64,000 bases of DNA from Erythrobacter sp. (GTDB taxonomy: Bacteria > Pseudomonadota > Alphaproteobacteria > Sphingomonadales > Sphingomonadaceae): contig JAILWQ010000001.1 in the NCBI GenBank assembly GCA_025698865.1, positions 744,001-808,000 on the forward strand, given 5' to 3'. Below the pieces are notes generated by a model. The model worked only from the letters and a program-made list of their open reading frames with translations, was not told the origin of the DNA and did not search any database. Shown here in pieces: positions 27,485 to 36,425 of this stretch. How positions within the stretch are numbered: position 1 is the stretch's first letter; the number at the start of each line of letters is the position of its first letter. The position numbers and the translations under genes were made by a program.

Positions 27485-28291
27485 ATGCTTGCATCGATCA
27501 AACAGATTTTCCGGCCACAGGCCCCGGCTTCCCGCCTCCCGTCCGTTCCGGAAGGGGAGCGCTTCTATCTCATCGGCGACGTTCATGGCCGGCGCGACCT
27601 GTTCGATTCGCTGGTGGAGGCGATCGAGGCCGACGATGCGCAGCGCGGCGGCGCAGCGAAGACGACCGTCGTACTGCTCGGCGACTTGATCGACCGCGGG
27701 GCGGACAGCGCCGGGGTTATCCGCTCGGCACGGGAGTGGGGCGCTCGTCGAAAGGTCCGCTACCTCGCCGGAAATCACGAGGAAATGTTCCTCCAGAGTT
27801 TCGACGATACCGAAATGCTGCGCCATTTCCTCAAGCATGGCGGGCGCGAAACGGTGCTGAGTTACGATATCGATCGCGACACCTACAATTCGCTGACGCT
27901 GAAGGAATTGCAGGACGAGATCCGCCGCATCGTTCCGCTGGAGGATCGCGAATTCCTCAGCGGTTTCGAGGAGCTGATCGTCGCCGGGGATTACCTGTTC
28001 GTTCATGCCGGCATCGACCCCTCGCGACCGATCGAGGAGCAGCGTCGCAGCGATCTCCTGTGGATTCGCGAACGCTTTCTGCGGCACGCGCAACCCTTCG
28101 CGCATGTGGTGGTGCACGGGCACACGATCTTCGACGAGGTCGAGGATCGCGGGCATCGCATCGGCATCGATACGGGGGCTTTTCGCTCCGGCCGGTTGAC
28201 CGCACTGATGCTCGAAGGGCACGAGCGCGCCTACATCCAGGCCATCGACAATGACGGCACGATCCAGATCGAGCATACCGGGGGACAGTAA
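27485..28291 (+). CDS. PP2A-like metallophosphoesterase
   Basis: A 268-residue cytoplasmic phosphatase of the calcineurin-like superfamily. Metal-binding motifs in order: GDVHGR (about residue 31), GDLIDRG (about 66), GNHEE (about 97), VHAGID (about 176) and VHGHTIFD (about 208). This is the arrangement of bacterial Ser/Thr phosphatases and symmetrical diadenosine phosphatases. The ORF ends by sharing one base with the ugd start (TAATG). Tight coupling to a sugar-nucleotide enzyme suggests a role in polysaccharide control, which is inference. Confidence 0.9.
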   Translation: MLASIKQIFRPQAPASRLPSVPEGERFYLIGDVHGRRDLFDSLVEAIEADDAQRGGAAKTTVVLLGDLIDRGADSAGVIRSAREWGARRKVRYLAGNHEEMFLQSFDDTEMLRHFLKHGGRETVLSYDIDRDTYNSLTLKELQDEIRRIVPLEDREFLSGFEELIVAGDYLFVHAGIDPSRPIEEQRRSDLLWIRERFLRHAQPFAHVVVHGHTIFDEVEDRGHRIGIDTGAFRSGRLTALMLEGHERAYIQAIDNDGTIQIEHTGGQ

Positions 28292-29610
28292 TGAAGATCG
28301 CGATGGTGGGATCGGGCTATGTCGGCCTGGTTTCGGGGGCGTGTTTCGCCGATTTCGGTCACGACGTCGTCTGTATCGACAAGGATCAGAGCAAGATCGA
28401 TCGCCTGCATGACGGGATCATGCCGATCTACGAGCCGGGGCTCGACAAGCTGGTCGAGAGCAATGTCGCCGCCGGGCGCCTGACCTTTTCCACCGACCTC
28501 GCCGACGCGATCGCGGGCGCCCATGCGATTTTCATCGCCGTGGGCACGCCCAGCCGCCGGGGCGACGGCCATGCCGATCTCAGCTTCGTCTATGCCGTGG
28601 CCGAGGAAATCGGCGCAGCCTTGCGCAATGATTGCGTGGTGGTGACCAAATCCACCGTCCCGGTCGGCACCGGCGACGAGGTCGAGCGGATCATCGCCGC
28701 CGGGGGTTGCCCGCACAAGGTTGCGGTCGTGTCCAATCCCGAGTTCCTGCGCGAGGGGGCCGCGATCGGGGACTTTAAGCGCCCGGACCGCATCGTGATC
28801 GGAGCCGAGGACGATTTCGGGCGCGAAGTGATGAGCGAGGTCTATCGCCCGCTCTTCCTCAACGAATCGCCGATCCTGTTCACCAATCGCCGCACCAGCG
28901 AACTGATCAAATACGCCGCCAACGCTTTCCTCGCGACCAAGATCACCTTCATCAACGAGATGGCGGATCTGTGCGAAAAAGTCGGGGCCGACGTGCAGGA
29001 TGTTAGTCGCGGTATCGGCATGGACAATCGCATCGGCTCCAAGTTCCTTCATGCCGGGCCCGGCTACGGCGGTTCGTGCTTCCCCAAGGATACGCTCGCC
29101 CTGCTCAAGACGGCCGAGGATTACGACAGCCCGACGCGAATCGTCGAAGCGGTGGTCAAGGTGAACGAAAGCCGCAAGCGTGCCATGGGCCGCAAGGTTC
29201 TGGACGCGATCGGCGGGCAGGACGGACAGGGCGACGCGCGCGGCAGGAAGGTCGCGCTGCTCGGCCTGACCTTCAAGCCCAACACCGACGACATGCGCGA
29301 TTCGCCCGCCATCGCGGTGGCGCAGGCCCTGACCGATGCAGGGGTGGAAGTCGCGGCCTACGATCCGGAGGGCATGGAGCTTGCCGCACCGTTGATGCCG
29401 GACGTGACCATGTGCAGCGATCCCTATGCGGCGATCAAGGGCGCCGATGCGGTGGCGATCGTGACCGAATGGGACGCCTTCCGCGCGCTCGATCTCGACC
29501 GGGTCAAGGCGCTTGCAAAAGCACCGGTGCTGGTCGATCTCCGAAACATTTACCGTCCGGACGACATGCGCGCGCGCGGCTTCGAATACCATTCCATCGG
29601 ACGGGCCTAG
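28291..29610 (+). CDS. ugd: UDP-glucose 6-dehydrogenase
   Basis: A 439-residue enzyme that oxidises UDP-glucose to UDP-glucuronate with two NAD+. The N-terminal Rossmann motif is GSGYVGLVSGACFADFGHDV. The active site holds VVTKSTVPVGTGDEV, NPEFLREGAAI and the catalytic Cys in GPGYGGSCFPKDTLAL. The UDP-binding C-terminal domain has GLTFKPNTDDMRDSPAI. It is coupled to the phosphatase gene by TAATG. UDP-glucuronate feeds acidic exopolysaccharides; the polysaccharide genes at 55-60 kb may be among its users. Confidence 0.97.
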   Translation: MKIAMVGSGYVGLVSGACFADFGHDVVCIDKDQSKIDRLHDGIMPIYEPGLDKLVESNVAAGRLTFSTDLADAIAGAHAIFIAVGTPSRRGDGHADLSFVYAVAEEIGAALRNDCVVVTKSTVPVGTGDEVERIIAAGGCPHKVAVVSNPEFLREGAAIGDFKRPDRIVIGAEDDFGREVMSEVYRPLFLNESPILFTNRRTSELIKYAANAFLATKITFINEMADLCEKVGADVQDVSRGIGMDNRIGSKFLHAGPGYGGSCFPKDTLALLKTAEDYDSPTRIVEAVVKVNESRKRAMGRKVLDAIGGQDGQGDARGRKVALLGLTFKPNTDDMRDSPAIAVAQALTDAGVEVAAYDPEGMELAAPLMPDVTMCSDPYAAIKGADAVAIVTEWDAFRALDLDRVKALAKAPVLVDLRNIYRPDDMRARGFEYHSIGRA

Positions 29611-29664
29611 GCCTTCTCATGTCCCGGGGAGTGGCACGGGCGCCACTCGTTGCAGAAAGGACAC

Positions 29665-29699
29665 GGTTCCCGCTTCCGCTGCACTGGCCAGCGGGAACC
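29665..29699 (+). repeat. Perfect 10-bp inverted repeat downstream of ugd
   Basis: GGTTCCCGCT (29665-29674) pairs exactly with AGCGGGAACC (29690-29699), leaving a 15-base loop. It sits 55 bases after the ugd stop and about 67 bases before the small ORF at 29766. There is no T run, so it may be an RNA hairpin or an operator rather than a classical terminator. Confidence 0.5.
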
Positions 29700-29765
29700 G
29701 CGGAGGAATCTCGCGGATTGTAAGTCCCGAACCCGATCATTCGATCAGTTGATGGGAGAAGTTCC

Positions 29766-29915
29766 ATGTCGAGCCCCACCTTCCGCAGCAGTCGCCCCGA
29801 CCGCTGGACCGACCCGAAAGGCTTTAGCGATGCGGGCCTGCGCCGCATGACCCACGGCAAGATCCAGCCGATGTATCAGCCGACCTTTCTGGAGCGTCTG
29901 TTCGGCGCACGCTGA
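29766..29915 (+). CDS. Small 49-residue protein
   Basis: A 49-residue ORF beginning MSSPTFRSSRPDRWTDPKGF and ending FLERLFGAR. GGGAGAAG sits six bases before the ATG, and a strong terminator follows 25 bases after the stop. The protein is basic and hydrophilic with a possible short amphipathic helix at the C-terminus (FLERLF); it has no membrane segment. The ribosome site and terminator make it a likely real small gene. No family is recognised. Confidence 0.65.
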   Translation: MSSPTFRSSRPDRWTDPKGFSDAGLRRMTHGKIQPMYQPTFLERLFGAR

Positions 29916-29940
29916 ACAAGAGAGACGAGCTGAAATACAA

Positions 29941-29974
29941 GGGGGTCCGGTGGCAAAACGCCGCCGGACCCCTT
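29941..29974. terminator. Bidirectional intrinsic terminator
   Basis: A perfect 9-bp stem (29941-29949 with 29963-29971) is followed by TTTA on plus and CTTGTATTT on minus. It lies between the convergent 49-residue ORF and the AGCS symporter gene and can serve both. Confidence 0.75.
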
Positions 29975-29997
29975 TATCGTTCGGCCTGTAAGGGCCT

Positions 29998-31536
29998 TCA
30001 GTACTCTTCCGGCTCCTCCGGCGTGTCCTCGATATAGGTGCGGCCCGCCGTGCGATTTCCGCGAGCCAGCGCGAAGACCACGCCCGACAGCAACGCCAAC
30101 CCGAGAACGTTCGGCAAGAGCATCGCGGCGTTCGAGATGTCGCCCAGCCGCCAGACGAGCTGTGATGGCTGGGTCGCGCCGACGAAGATGGCGATGCACC
30201 ACACCACCCGCCAGACGATGTGCAGCAACCGCTCGCCCCCGCGCGTGGAGCCCGGCACCCGGTCGTAGATGAAGGTGATCGCCCGCTCCCCGTAATACGA
30301 CCAGGTGAGGAGCGTAGTGAAGACGAACAGGATCAGCGCGATGCTGGCCACTAGCGTTCCCAACGGAACACCTGCGATGAGCAACGGGAAGGCCGCGGCG
30401 AAGGCGCCCGACGTCGTCACGAAACCGCTCTGCGCGGTCGTGCCGAGGTCCGACTGCCAGACATGCATCACCGCCTGCCCCTGATATGTGAAGTCGCCCT
30501 CCACGGTCAGGATCACCAGCGCGGTCATGGTGCAGATCACGATGGTGTCGATGAAGGTGCCGAGCATCGCCATGCGGCCCTGCTGTTCCGGATCGTCGGT
30601 CTGGGCGACGGCGTGGGCGATGGGGGTCGAGCCTTGCCCCGCCTCGTTCGAGAACAGGCCGCGCGCGACACCGGCCCGGATCGCCAGGATCAGGGCGGCA
30701 CCGGCGAACCCGCCACTGGCGCTCTGGAAGTTGAACGCGCCGGCGAAGATCCGCCCGAACGTCTCGCCCAGATCGCCGAAATTCAGGATCAGCGCGATCA
30801 CCGCCATGACGATGTAGGTCGCGGCCATGAACGGCACGATCTTCTCCGCCACATTGCCGATCGACTTGATGCCGCCGATGATCACCACGAACACCGCAAT
30901 GGCGACCACGAGCCCGCCGAACCAGCGTTCCCACCCGAACAGTTCGTTGAGGCCGCTGGCGACCTCGTTCGACTGGATGGAATTGCCGGTCACCAGCGCG
31001 CTGAACAGCGTGCCGAGGCAGAAGAGGATCGCCAGCCAGGTGTATTTCGGCCCCAGCCCCATCATGATGTAGGTCATCGGTCCGCCGCGCTTCACGCCGT
31101 CGCTGGTGGTTTCGCGGAAACGAATCGCGAGCGACCCTTCCGCAAAGGCCAGCGCCATGCCGAACAGCGCGGTGATCCACATCCAGAAGATCGCCCCGGG
31201 TCCGCCGAGCGCGATGGCGGTGGCAACGCCTGCCAGATTGCCGGTGCCGACCTGCCCCGAAAGCGCGGTGGAGAGCGCCGCGAAGGGCGAAATCTCGCCC
31301 GCGCCGGAGCCTTTGCGCCCGGCGAACAGCGCCTTGATCGCCGCTCCGAACTTGGTGATCGGATAGAAACGCAGACCGATCATGAACCAGGCGCCGACCC
31401 CCAGCAGGATGATCGCCAGCGGCGGGAAGGGAATCACGACCTCCCCGTTCCACGTTCCGCCCCAGATGAAATCGGAAATATTGGTGACCGGCGCCACCAG
31501 CCGTTCGCCCAAGCCTTGCGGCCCCTCGGTGTTCAT
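29998..31536 (-). CDS. Alanine/glycine:cation symporter (AGCS family)
   Basis: A 512-residue inner-membrane symporter with about eleven helices that takes up alanine or glycine with Na+ or H+. The start was set at ATG 31536 (MNTEGPQGLGERL). Family motifs are FAALSTALSGQVGTGNLAGVATAI near the N-terminus, MALAFAEGSLAIRFRE, GGPMTYIMMGLG and GLFSNEAGQGSTPIAHAVAQ. The C-terminal tail is acidic (TPEEPEEY). It is transcribed away from secE. Confidence 0.94.
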   Translation of the reverse strand: MNTEGPQGLGERLVAPVTNISDFIWGGTWNGEVVIPFPPLAIILLGVGAWFMIGLRFYPITKFGAAIKALFAGRKGSGAGEISPFAALSTALSGQVGTGNLAGVATAIALGGPGAIFWMWITALFGMALAFAEGSLAIRFRETTSDGVKRGGPMTYIMMGLGPKYTWLAILFCLGTLFSALVTGNSIQSNEVASGLNELFGWERWFGGLVVAIAVFVVIIGGIKSIGNVAEKIVPFMAATYIVMAVIALILNFGDLGETFGRIFAGAFNFQSASGGFAGAALILAIRAGVARGLFSNEAGQGSTPIAHAVAQTDDPEQQGRMAMLGTFIDTIVICTMTALVILTVEGDFTYQGQAVMHVWQSDLGTTAQSGFVTTSGAFAAAFPLLIAGVPLGTLVASIALILFVFTTLLTWSYYGERAITFIYDRVPGSTRGGERLLHIVWRVVWCIAIFVGATQPSQLVWRLGDISNAAMLLPNVLGLALLSGVVFALARGNRTAGRTYIEDTPEEPEEY

Positions 31537-31807
31537 TCGTACTTCCCCCGCGTCCCTCGATCCGGTTGTCGCCGGGCAAGCTAGAGGCGGTGCGTCGGGA
31601 TTTCCAGACCCGGGCGGAGGAACGCGGGCCGGGCTGTGGACGACTTGCTTTTGCCGGGACGAGAGCCTAAACGCCGGCCCGTCTTTTCCGGACATCACAG
31701 GTAAAAGCGCCCTCCCGGTCTTGAATCGGGGCGGCGCGAAACCCTACCTGAGAGACGTTTCCGAGGAAGGCGCCACGCCGTACTGCCAAGAAGAGTGAGC
31801 ATCGATC

Positions 31808-32014
31808 ATGGCCGAAAAGACCCGCAAGACATCGCCGGCCGAGTTCATCAACCAGGTCCGCGCCGAGACGCGCAAGGTCGTCTGGCCGACGCGCGAGGAG
31901 ACGGTCCGCACCGCGATCTTCGTGTTCATCATGATGACGATCCTTTCGGTCTTCTTCCTCGGGGTCGATTCGCTCTTCGGCGCGGTCGTCCAGTGGCTGC
32001 TCACCCTCGCTTAA
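31808..32014 (+). CDS. secE: Preprotein translocase subunit SecE
   Basis: A 68-residue single-helix SecE that clamps SecY. The conserved cytoplasmic motif FINQVRAETRKVVWPTREET is followed by one membrane helix (residues 36-55). The alphaproteobacterial short form is expected at this length. nusG follows 37 bases downstream, as is normal. The tRNA-Trp often found just upstream of secE was looked for and is not present in the 270-base gap. Confidence 0.96.
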   Translation: MAEKTRKTSPAEFINQVRAETRKVVWPTREETVRTAIFVFIMMTILSVFFLGVDSLFGAVVQWLLTLA

Positions 32015-32051
32015 GTTCGTAACGCAAGATCAACGGGACAACACCGACACC

Positions 32052-32588
32052 ATGGCACGCTGGTACATCATCCACGCCTATTCCGGATTCGAGAACAAGG
32101 TGCGCGACGCGATCATCGCCGAGGCGGAGCGGCTGGGCCTTTCCGAAGGCGTCGAAGAGGTCGAGGTTCCGACCGAGACCGTGACCGAGATCAAGCGCGG
32201 CAAGAAGGTCCAGACGGAGCGCAAGTTCATGCCTGGTTACGTGCTGGCCAAGCTCAACATGACCGACGATGTCTACCACCTCGTCAAGAACACCCCCAAG
32301 GTCACCGGATTCCTCGGCACCAACAACAAGCCGCAGGCGATTTCCGAGAAGGAAGCCGCGCGCTATTTCGGCGGCGTCGAGGAAGCCAAGGCTGCGCCCA
32401 AGAAAGACATCAGCGTCGATTACGAGATCGGCGATCAGGTCAAGGTGCTCGGCGGTCCGTTCGCGAGCTTCAACGGCCTTGTCGAGGAGCTCGATTTCGA
32501 CAAGCAGAAGGTCAAGGTGTCGGTCAGCATCTTCGGCCGCGCGACGCCGGTGGAACTCGACTTCGAGGAAGTCGAACTGGTCAAGTAG
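32052..32588 (+). CDS. nusG: Transcription termination/antitermination factor NusG
   Basis: A 178-residue NusG. The N-terminal NGN domain starts ARWYIIHAYSGFENKVRDAI and contains KFMPGYVLAKLNMTDDVYHLVKNTPKVTGFLG. The C-terminal KOW domain has GDQVKVLGGPFASFNGLVEELD. It binds RNA polymerase and couples transcription to Rho or to ribosomes. It pairs with secE, but rplK does not follow directly: a sensor kinase and response regulator intervene. Confidence 0.97.
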   Translation: MARWYIIHAYSGFENKVRDAIIAEAERLGLSEGVEEVEVPTETVTEIKRGKKVQTERKFMPGYVLAKLNMTDDVYHLVKNTPKVTGFLGTNNKPQAISEKEAARYFGGVEEAKAAPKKDISVDYEIGDQVKVLGGPFASFNGLVEELDFDKQKVKVSVSIFGRATPVELDFEEVELVK

Positions 32589-32749
32589 GCGCCCGGCCCT
32601 TCCGTTGCCCCCCGGATCGCGGCCGGTTTCTCTCTTCCATCGGTGCCGACTGGTGCTATGGTCCGCCTATCGTCCTGCGCGACGAGCCCGGTGGGCGGGC
32701 GTTTTCCGGACGGACAACAATCCGGACCGCATAATGGAATGTCGTCGCG

Positions 32750-34636
32750 ATGAGCCTTCCTCCTGAGATGTTCCCGCGGGCCGGCGACGGCAAACCGCTG
32801 TTCGGCGACCATTACTGGCGCCAGGGCGAGGCGCGGGCGCCGGTCGGGATCGCAGCCAACCCCGACCGGATCGACGAGGACGACTACAAGCTCCTCGCCG
32901 ACAATCTCCCGACCTTGTGCTGGATCGCCAATCCGGACGGCTACATCACCTGGTACAACCGCCGCTGGCATGAATATTGCGGCACCACCCCCGTCGAAAT
33001 GGAAGGCTGGGGCTGGCAATCGGTCCACGATCCCGCTGTCCTCCCCTCGGTGATCGACCGGTGGACCGCATCGATCGCGACCGGCCAGCCGTTCGAGATG
33101 GTGTTCCCCCTTCGCGGGGCCGACGGGACTTTCCGCCCCTTCCTGACCCGCATCCTGCCGGTGCACGACCGGGACGGCCAGCTGCGTCGCTGGATCGGAA
33201 ACAATGTCGATATCAGCCAGCAGGTCGCCGTCGAGCAGGAGCTTCGCCTTTCGCAGCAGAAGCTGGAAGAGGCGAACCGCGCCCTCGCCGAGCGGGAGGC
33301 GTTTCTCTCGCGCGTCTTCGCCAGCTCCACGGACTGCATCAAGGTGCTCGACCTCGAAGGCAATCTTACTTTCATGAGCGACGGCGGGCAGACCGTGATG
33401 GAAGTCGAGGATTTCGACGCCATCGCGGGCTGCCCGTGGCCGGCCTTCTGGGAAGGAGACGGGAACGAGCAGGCGCGTGAGGCGGTGGAGGCCGCGCGCC
33501 AGGGAGAGGCCCGCAGTTTCGTCGGCCAGGCCGACACGATGAAGGGCACGCGCAAGTGGTGGCATGTCGCGGTCAGCCCGATCAACGGCCCCGACGGCAA
33601 GCCTGATCGCATCCTGTCCGTGTCCCGCGACATCACGGATCTTCGCCAGAGCGAGGCGGAGCGCGACCGCTTCGTCCGGCTGGCCGAGAACAGCCGCGAT
33701 TTCGTCGCCATGGGCGATGTGGACGGCCGCGCCTTCTATCTGAATGACGCCGGTCGCGCTCTAGTGGGCCTCGGCGATGCGGACATCGCGGAGCATCATC
33801 TGGCCGATTTTTTCGCCCCCGAAGAGGTGGCGCGGATCGAGGAAGAGATCATTCCCGCGGTCGACCGGGATGGCTTCTGGTCGGGCGAGACCAATTTCCG
33901 CAATTTCGCCACGGACGAGCTGATCCCCGTGCTCTATTCGGTGTTTCCGATCACCGATGCGAATGGAGACCCGATCGGATACGGCACCGTCACCCGCGAT
34001 TTCCGCGATGTGAAGCGCGCCGAAGAAGACCTTCACTTCCTCAACGAAGAGCTGGCCCATCGGCTCAAGAACGTGCTCGCAGTGGTGCAATCGGTCGCTC
34101 AGCAGACCCTGCGCAACGCCGCCGATACGCAGACTGCCGGACAGAAGCTGGGCGCGCGCCTCGTGGCCCTCGGCGCTGCGACCGACGTTCTCACCGGGGG
34201 GTCATGGCGGTCGGCGAATCTTCATGAACTGGCCCGCCGCGCCCTCGCTCCGCATGGCGATATCGGTGAACGCATCAAGATCGAAGGTCCGGAAGTCACG
34301 ATCAAGCCGCAGGTGGCGCTGGCCCTGTCGCTCGCGTTCCACGAACTCGCGACCAACGCGGCGAAGTACGGCGCGCTTTCCGGAGACGAGGGATCGGTGC
34401 GCCTCTACTGGGAAATGGTCATGGACGGCGAGGAAGACCGTTTCGAGCTCGTCTGGCGCGAAACCGGCGGTCCGCCGGTGACCGTCCCCGAACGCCGGGG
34501 CTTCGGCTCCGCTCTCATCGAACGCTCGCTCAGCGCCTATTTCAGGGGCAAGGCCGAAACCGATTACCGACCCGACGGTTTGGTATTTACGCTAAGGTCG
34601 ACAGCCTCGGCAGCGCTGGCGGAAAACAGGAACTGA
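32750..34636 (+). CDS. PAS-domain HWE-family sensor histidine kinase
   Basis: A 628-residue soluble sensor with no membrane segment. Three PAS modules are visible (about residues 45-165, 180-300 and 300-425): one with WIANPDGYITWYNRRWHEYCG and a PAC-like IGNNVDISQQ, one with VLDLEGNLTFMSDGG and VSRDITDLRQ, and one with AMGDVDGRAFYLNDAGR. The dimerisation/phosphoacceptor motif is ELAHRLKNVLAVVQS with His437. The HWE-type ATPase follows with LAFHELATNAAKYGALS (N box) and GFGSALIERSLS. Substrates and ligands are unknown. The response regulator begins 14 bases after the stop. Confidence 0.93.
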   Translation: MSLPPEMFPRAGDGKPLFGDHYWRQGEARAPVGIAANPDRIDEDDYKLLADNLPTLCWIANPDGYITWYNRRWHEYCGTTPVEMEGWGWQSVHDPAVLPSVIDRWTASIATGQPFEMVFPLRGADGTFRPFLTRILPVHDRDGQLRRWIGNNVDISQQVAVEQELRLSQQKLEEANRALAEREAFLSRVFASSTDCIKVLDLEGNLTFMSDGGQTVMEVEDFDAIAGCPWPAFWEGDGNEQAREAVEAARQGEARSFVGQADTMKGTRKWWHVAVSPINGPDGKPDRILSVSRDITDLRQSEAERDRFVRLAENSRDFVAMGDVDGRAFYLNDAGRALVGLGDADIAEHHLADFFAPEEVARIEEEIIPAVDRDGFWSGETNFRNFATDELIPVLYSVFPITDANGDPIGYGTVTRDFRDVKRAEEDLHFLNEELAHRLKNVLAVVQSVAQQTLRNAADTQTAGQKLGARLVALGAATDVLTGGSWRSANLHELARRALAPHGDIGERIKIEGPEVTIKPQVALALSLAFHELATNAAKYGALSGDEGSVRLYWEMVMDGEEDRFELVWRETGGPPVTVPERRGFGSALIERSLSAYFRGKAETDYRPDGLVFTLRSTASAALAENRN

Positions 34637-34650
34637 TCGCGGGTCCGAGA

Positions 34651-35016
34651 ATGGAAGTGGTGACAAAAACGATCCTGATCGTCGAGGACGAGGCGTTCGT
34701 GCGTTTCGATCTGGTCGATCTCTTCGAACAGTCCGGATGGCGGGTGTTCGATGCCGACAATGCCGATCATGCCATCGCGATCCTCGATCGTCACAAGGAT
34801 ATCCGGGTGGTGCTGACCGATGTGCAGATGCCCGGCTCGATGGACGGGCTCAAGCTGGCGCACTACATCCGCAACCGGTTTCCGCCGACAGCGCTCTTCA
34901 TCACCTCCGGCAACAAGCGGCTGCGCTCGGACGATCTGCCCGAGCGGGCGACTTTCCTGCCCAAGCCGTTCGACCACTACCGCCTGCTCAACCGGATCGA
35001 GGCGACGGTCAACTGA
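34651..35016 (+). CDS. Single-domain response regulator
   Basis: A 121-residue CheY-like receiver with no output domain. The acidic pocket is in ILIVEDEAFVRFDLVDL, the phosphoacceptor is Asp57 in VVLTDVQMPGSMDG, and the switch Ser and Lys are in ITSGNKRL and FLPKPFD. It lies 14 bases after the HWE kinase gene and is almost surely its partner. Such stand-alone receivers pass signals by protein contact, for example in phosphorelays; the output partner is not in this window. Confidence 0.93.
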   Translation: MEVVTKTILIVEDEAFVRFDLVDLFEQSGWRVFDADNADHAIAILDRHKDIRVVLTDVQMPGSMDGLKLAHYIRNRFPPTALFITSGNKRLRSDDLPERATFLPKPFDHYRLLNRIEATVN

Positions 35017-35052
35017 CCGGCTTGCCCGGCTGAACCGGGCACCACGTGGTCC

Positions 35053-35080
35053 TTGCATTTCGTCGTGAAATCGCTATCTG
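35053..35080 (+). promoter_or_regulatory. Candidate sigma-70 promoter for rplK-rplA
   Basis: TTGCAT (35053-35058) and TATCTG (35075-35080) are spaced by 16 bases, about 135 bases before rplK. The position and spacing fit a housekeeping promoter, which the operon would need because it no longer follows nusG directly. Confidence 0.4.
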
Positions 35081-35214
35081 GCCCGCTTCCCAATCCATCG
35101 GGAAATCCATGCGGGAGTTTTCGCCCTTCGCGCGAACGCCTGACCGCTAACCATGACCCCGGCCCGTCGTTTTCGATCGGGGCGCTTGGGGGACAGTGAG
35201 AAAGGAGGCCTATA

Positions 35215-35646
35215 ATGGCCAAGAAGATCGAAGGTTACATCAACCTTCAGGTGCCCGCCGGCACCGCCAACCCCTCCCCGCCGATCGGCCCTGCGCTGGG
35301 TCAGCGCGGCGTCAACATCATGGAATTCTGCAAGGCGTTCAACGCCGCGACCGACAGCCTTGAAAAGGGCATGCCGATCCCGACGAAGATCACCGTCTAT
35401 GCCGACCGTTCCTTCACCTTCATCACCAAGAGCCCGCCCGCGAGCTTCCTCATCAAGAAGGCAATGAAGATCAAGTCGGGCTCGAAGGAGCCGGGCAAGA
35501 ACATCATCGGCTCGATCAAGACCAGCCAGCTGGAAGAGATCGCGCAGACCAAGATGGAAGACCTCAACGCCAACGATCTCGGCCAGGCGGTCAGGATCAT
35601 CGCCGGCAGCGCCCGCTCGATGGGCATCGAAGTGGTGGAGGGCTGA
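35215..35646 (+). CDS. rplK: 50S ribosomal protein L11
   Basis: A 143-residue protein at the GTPase-associated centre of the large subunit. The start reads [47 protein letters not shown], with the Pro-rich hinge typical of L11. The C-terminal RNA-binding part has [19 protein letters not shown] and [22 protein letters not shown] lies about six bases before the ATG. rplA starts two bases after its stop. Confidence 0.98.
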   Translation: MAKKIEGYINLQVPAGTANPSPPIGPALGQRGVNIMEFCKAFNAATDSLEKGMPIPTKITVYADRSFTFITKSPPASFLIKKAMKIKSGSKEPGKNIIGSIKTSQLEEIAQTKMEDLNANDLGQAVRIIAGSARSMGIEVVEG

Positions 35647-35648
35647 AC

Positions 35649-36341
35649 ATGGCCAAGGTTAGCAAGAAGCAGCAGAAGGCCGCCGAACTCGACGGCGAGA
35701 AGCTCTACTCGGTGGACGAGGCGCTCGCCACGCTGCGCGAGCACAAGGCGAAGTTCGACGAGACCGTCGAAGTCGCGATGAATCTCGGCGTCGATCCGCG
35801 CCACGCCGACCAGATGGTCCGCGGCATGGTCTCGCTCCCCTCGGGCACCGGCAAGGACGTTCGCGTCGCCGTGTTCGCCAAGGGCGACAATGCCGAGAAG
35901 GCCAAGGCCGCCGGTGCCGACAAGGTCGGTGCCGAGGACCTGATGGAAGACATGCAGAACGGCAATCTCGACTATGATCGCGTGATCGCGACGCCCGACA
36001 TGATGGGTGTGGTCGGCCGGCTCGGCAAAGTGCTGGGCCCCAAGGGCCTGATGCCGAACCCGAAGCTCGGCACCGTGACGCCGAACGTGGAACAGGCCGT
36101 GAAGGACGCCAAGGGCGGCCAGGTCGAATTCCGCGTCGAGAAGAAGGGCATCATTCACTCCGGCATCGGCAAGCTGAGCTTCGACGATGCCGCTCTGAAG
36201 CAGAACTTCAAGGCGCTGACCGAGGCGGTGGTGAAAGCCAAGCCCGCCGGCGCCAAGGGCAAGTATGTCCGCAAGATCTCGCTGACCTCGTCGATGGGTC
36301 CCGGCCTCAAGGTCGATCTCGCCGAGGTCGAGGGCGCGTAA
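35649..36341 (+). CDS. rplA: 50S ribosomal protein L1
   Basis: A 230-residue L1-stalk protein and, in many bacteria, translational repressor of its own operon. Typical motifs are [62 protein letters not shown] and [14 protein letters not shown]. The length is normal. A strong terminator follows, so rplJ-rplL-rpoB are not in the same transcript here; an unrelated minus-strand gene comes next. Confidence 0.98.
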   Translation: MAKVSKKQQKAAELDGEKLYSVDEALATLREHKAKFDETVEVAMNLGVDPRHADQMVRGMVSLPSGTGKDVRVAVFAKGDNAEKAKAAGADKVGAEDLMEDMQNGNLDYDRVIATPDMMGVVGRLGKVLGPKGLMPNPKLGTVTPNVEQAVKDAKGGQVEFRVEKKGIIHSGIGKLSFDDAALKQNFKALTEAVVKAKPAGAKGKYVRKISLTSSMGPGLKVDLAEVEGA

Positions 36342-36370
36342 GACCGCCTTTCTCACCAAGCGAACAATGA

Positions 36371-36402
36371 AAAGGGCCGGGGTCGATCCCCGGCCCTTTT
36401 TC
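36371..36402. terminator. Bidirectional terminator after rplA
   Basis: A perfect 9-bp stem (36374-36382 with 36388-36396) has a T run on both strands (TTTTT on plus, TTTT on minus). It separates rplA from the convergent polysaccharide deacetylase gene. Confidence 0.85.
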
Positions 36403-36425
36403 GTATCGCTACCGCAGCTTTTGGG

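Noticed and set aside
31537-31807. A tRNA-Trp upstream of secE, as in many bacteria.
   Set aside because: No cloverleaf arms or TTC-containing T loop could be placed in this gap.
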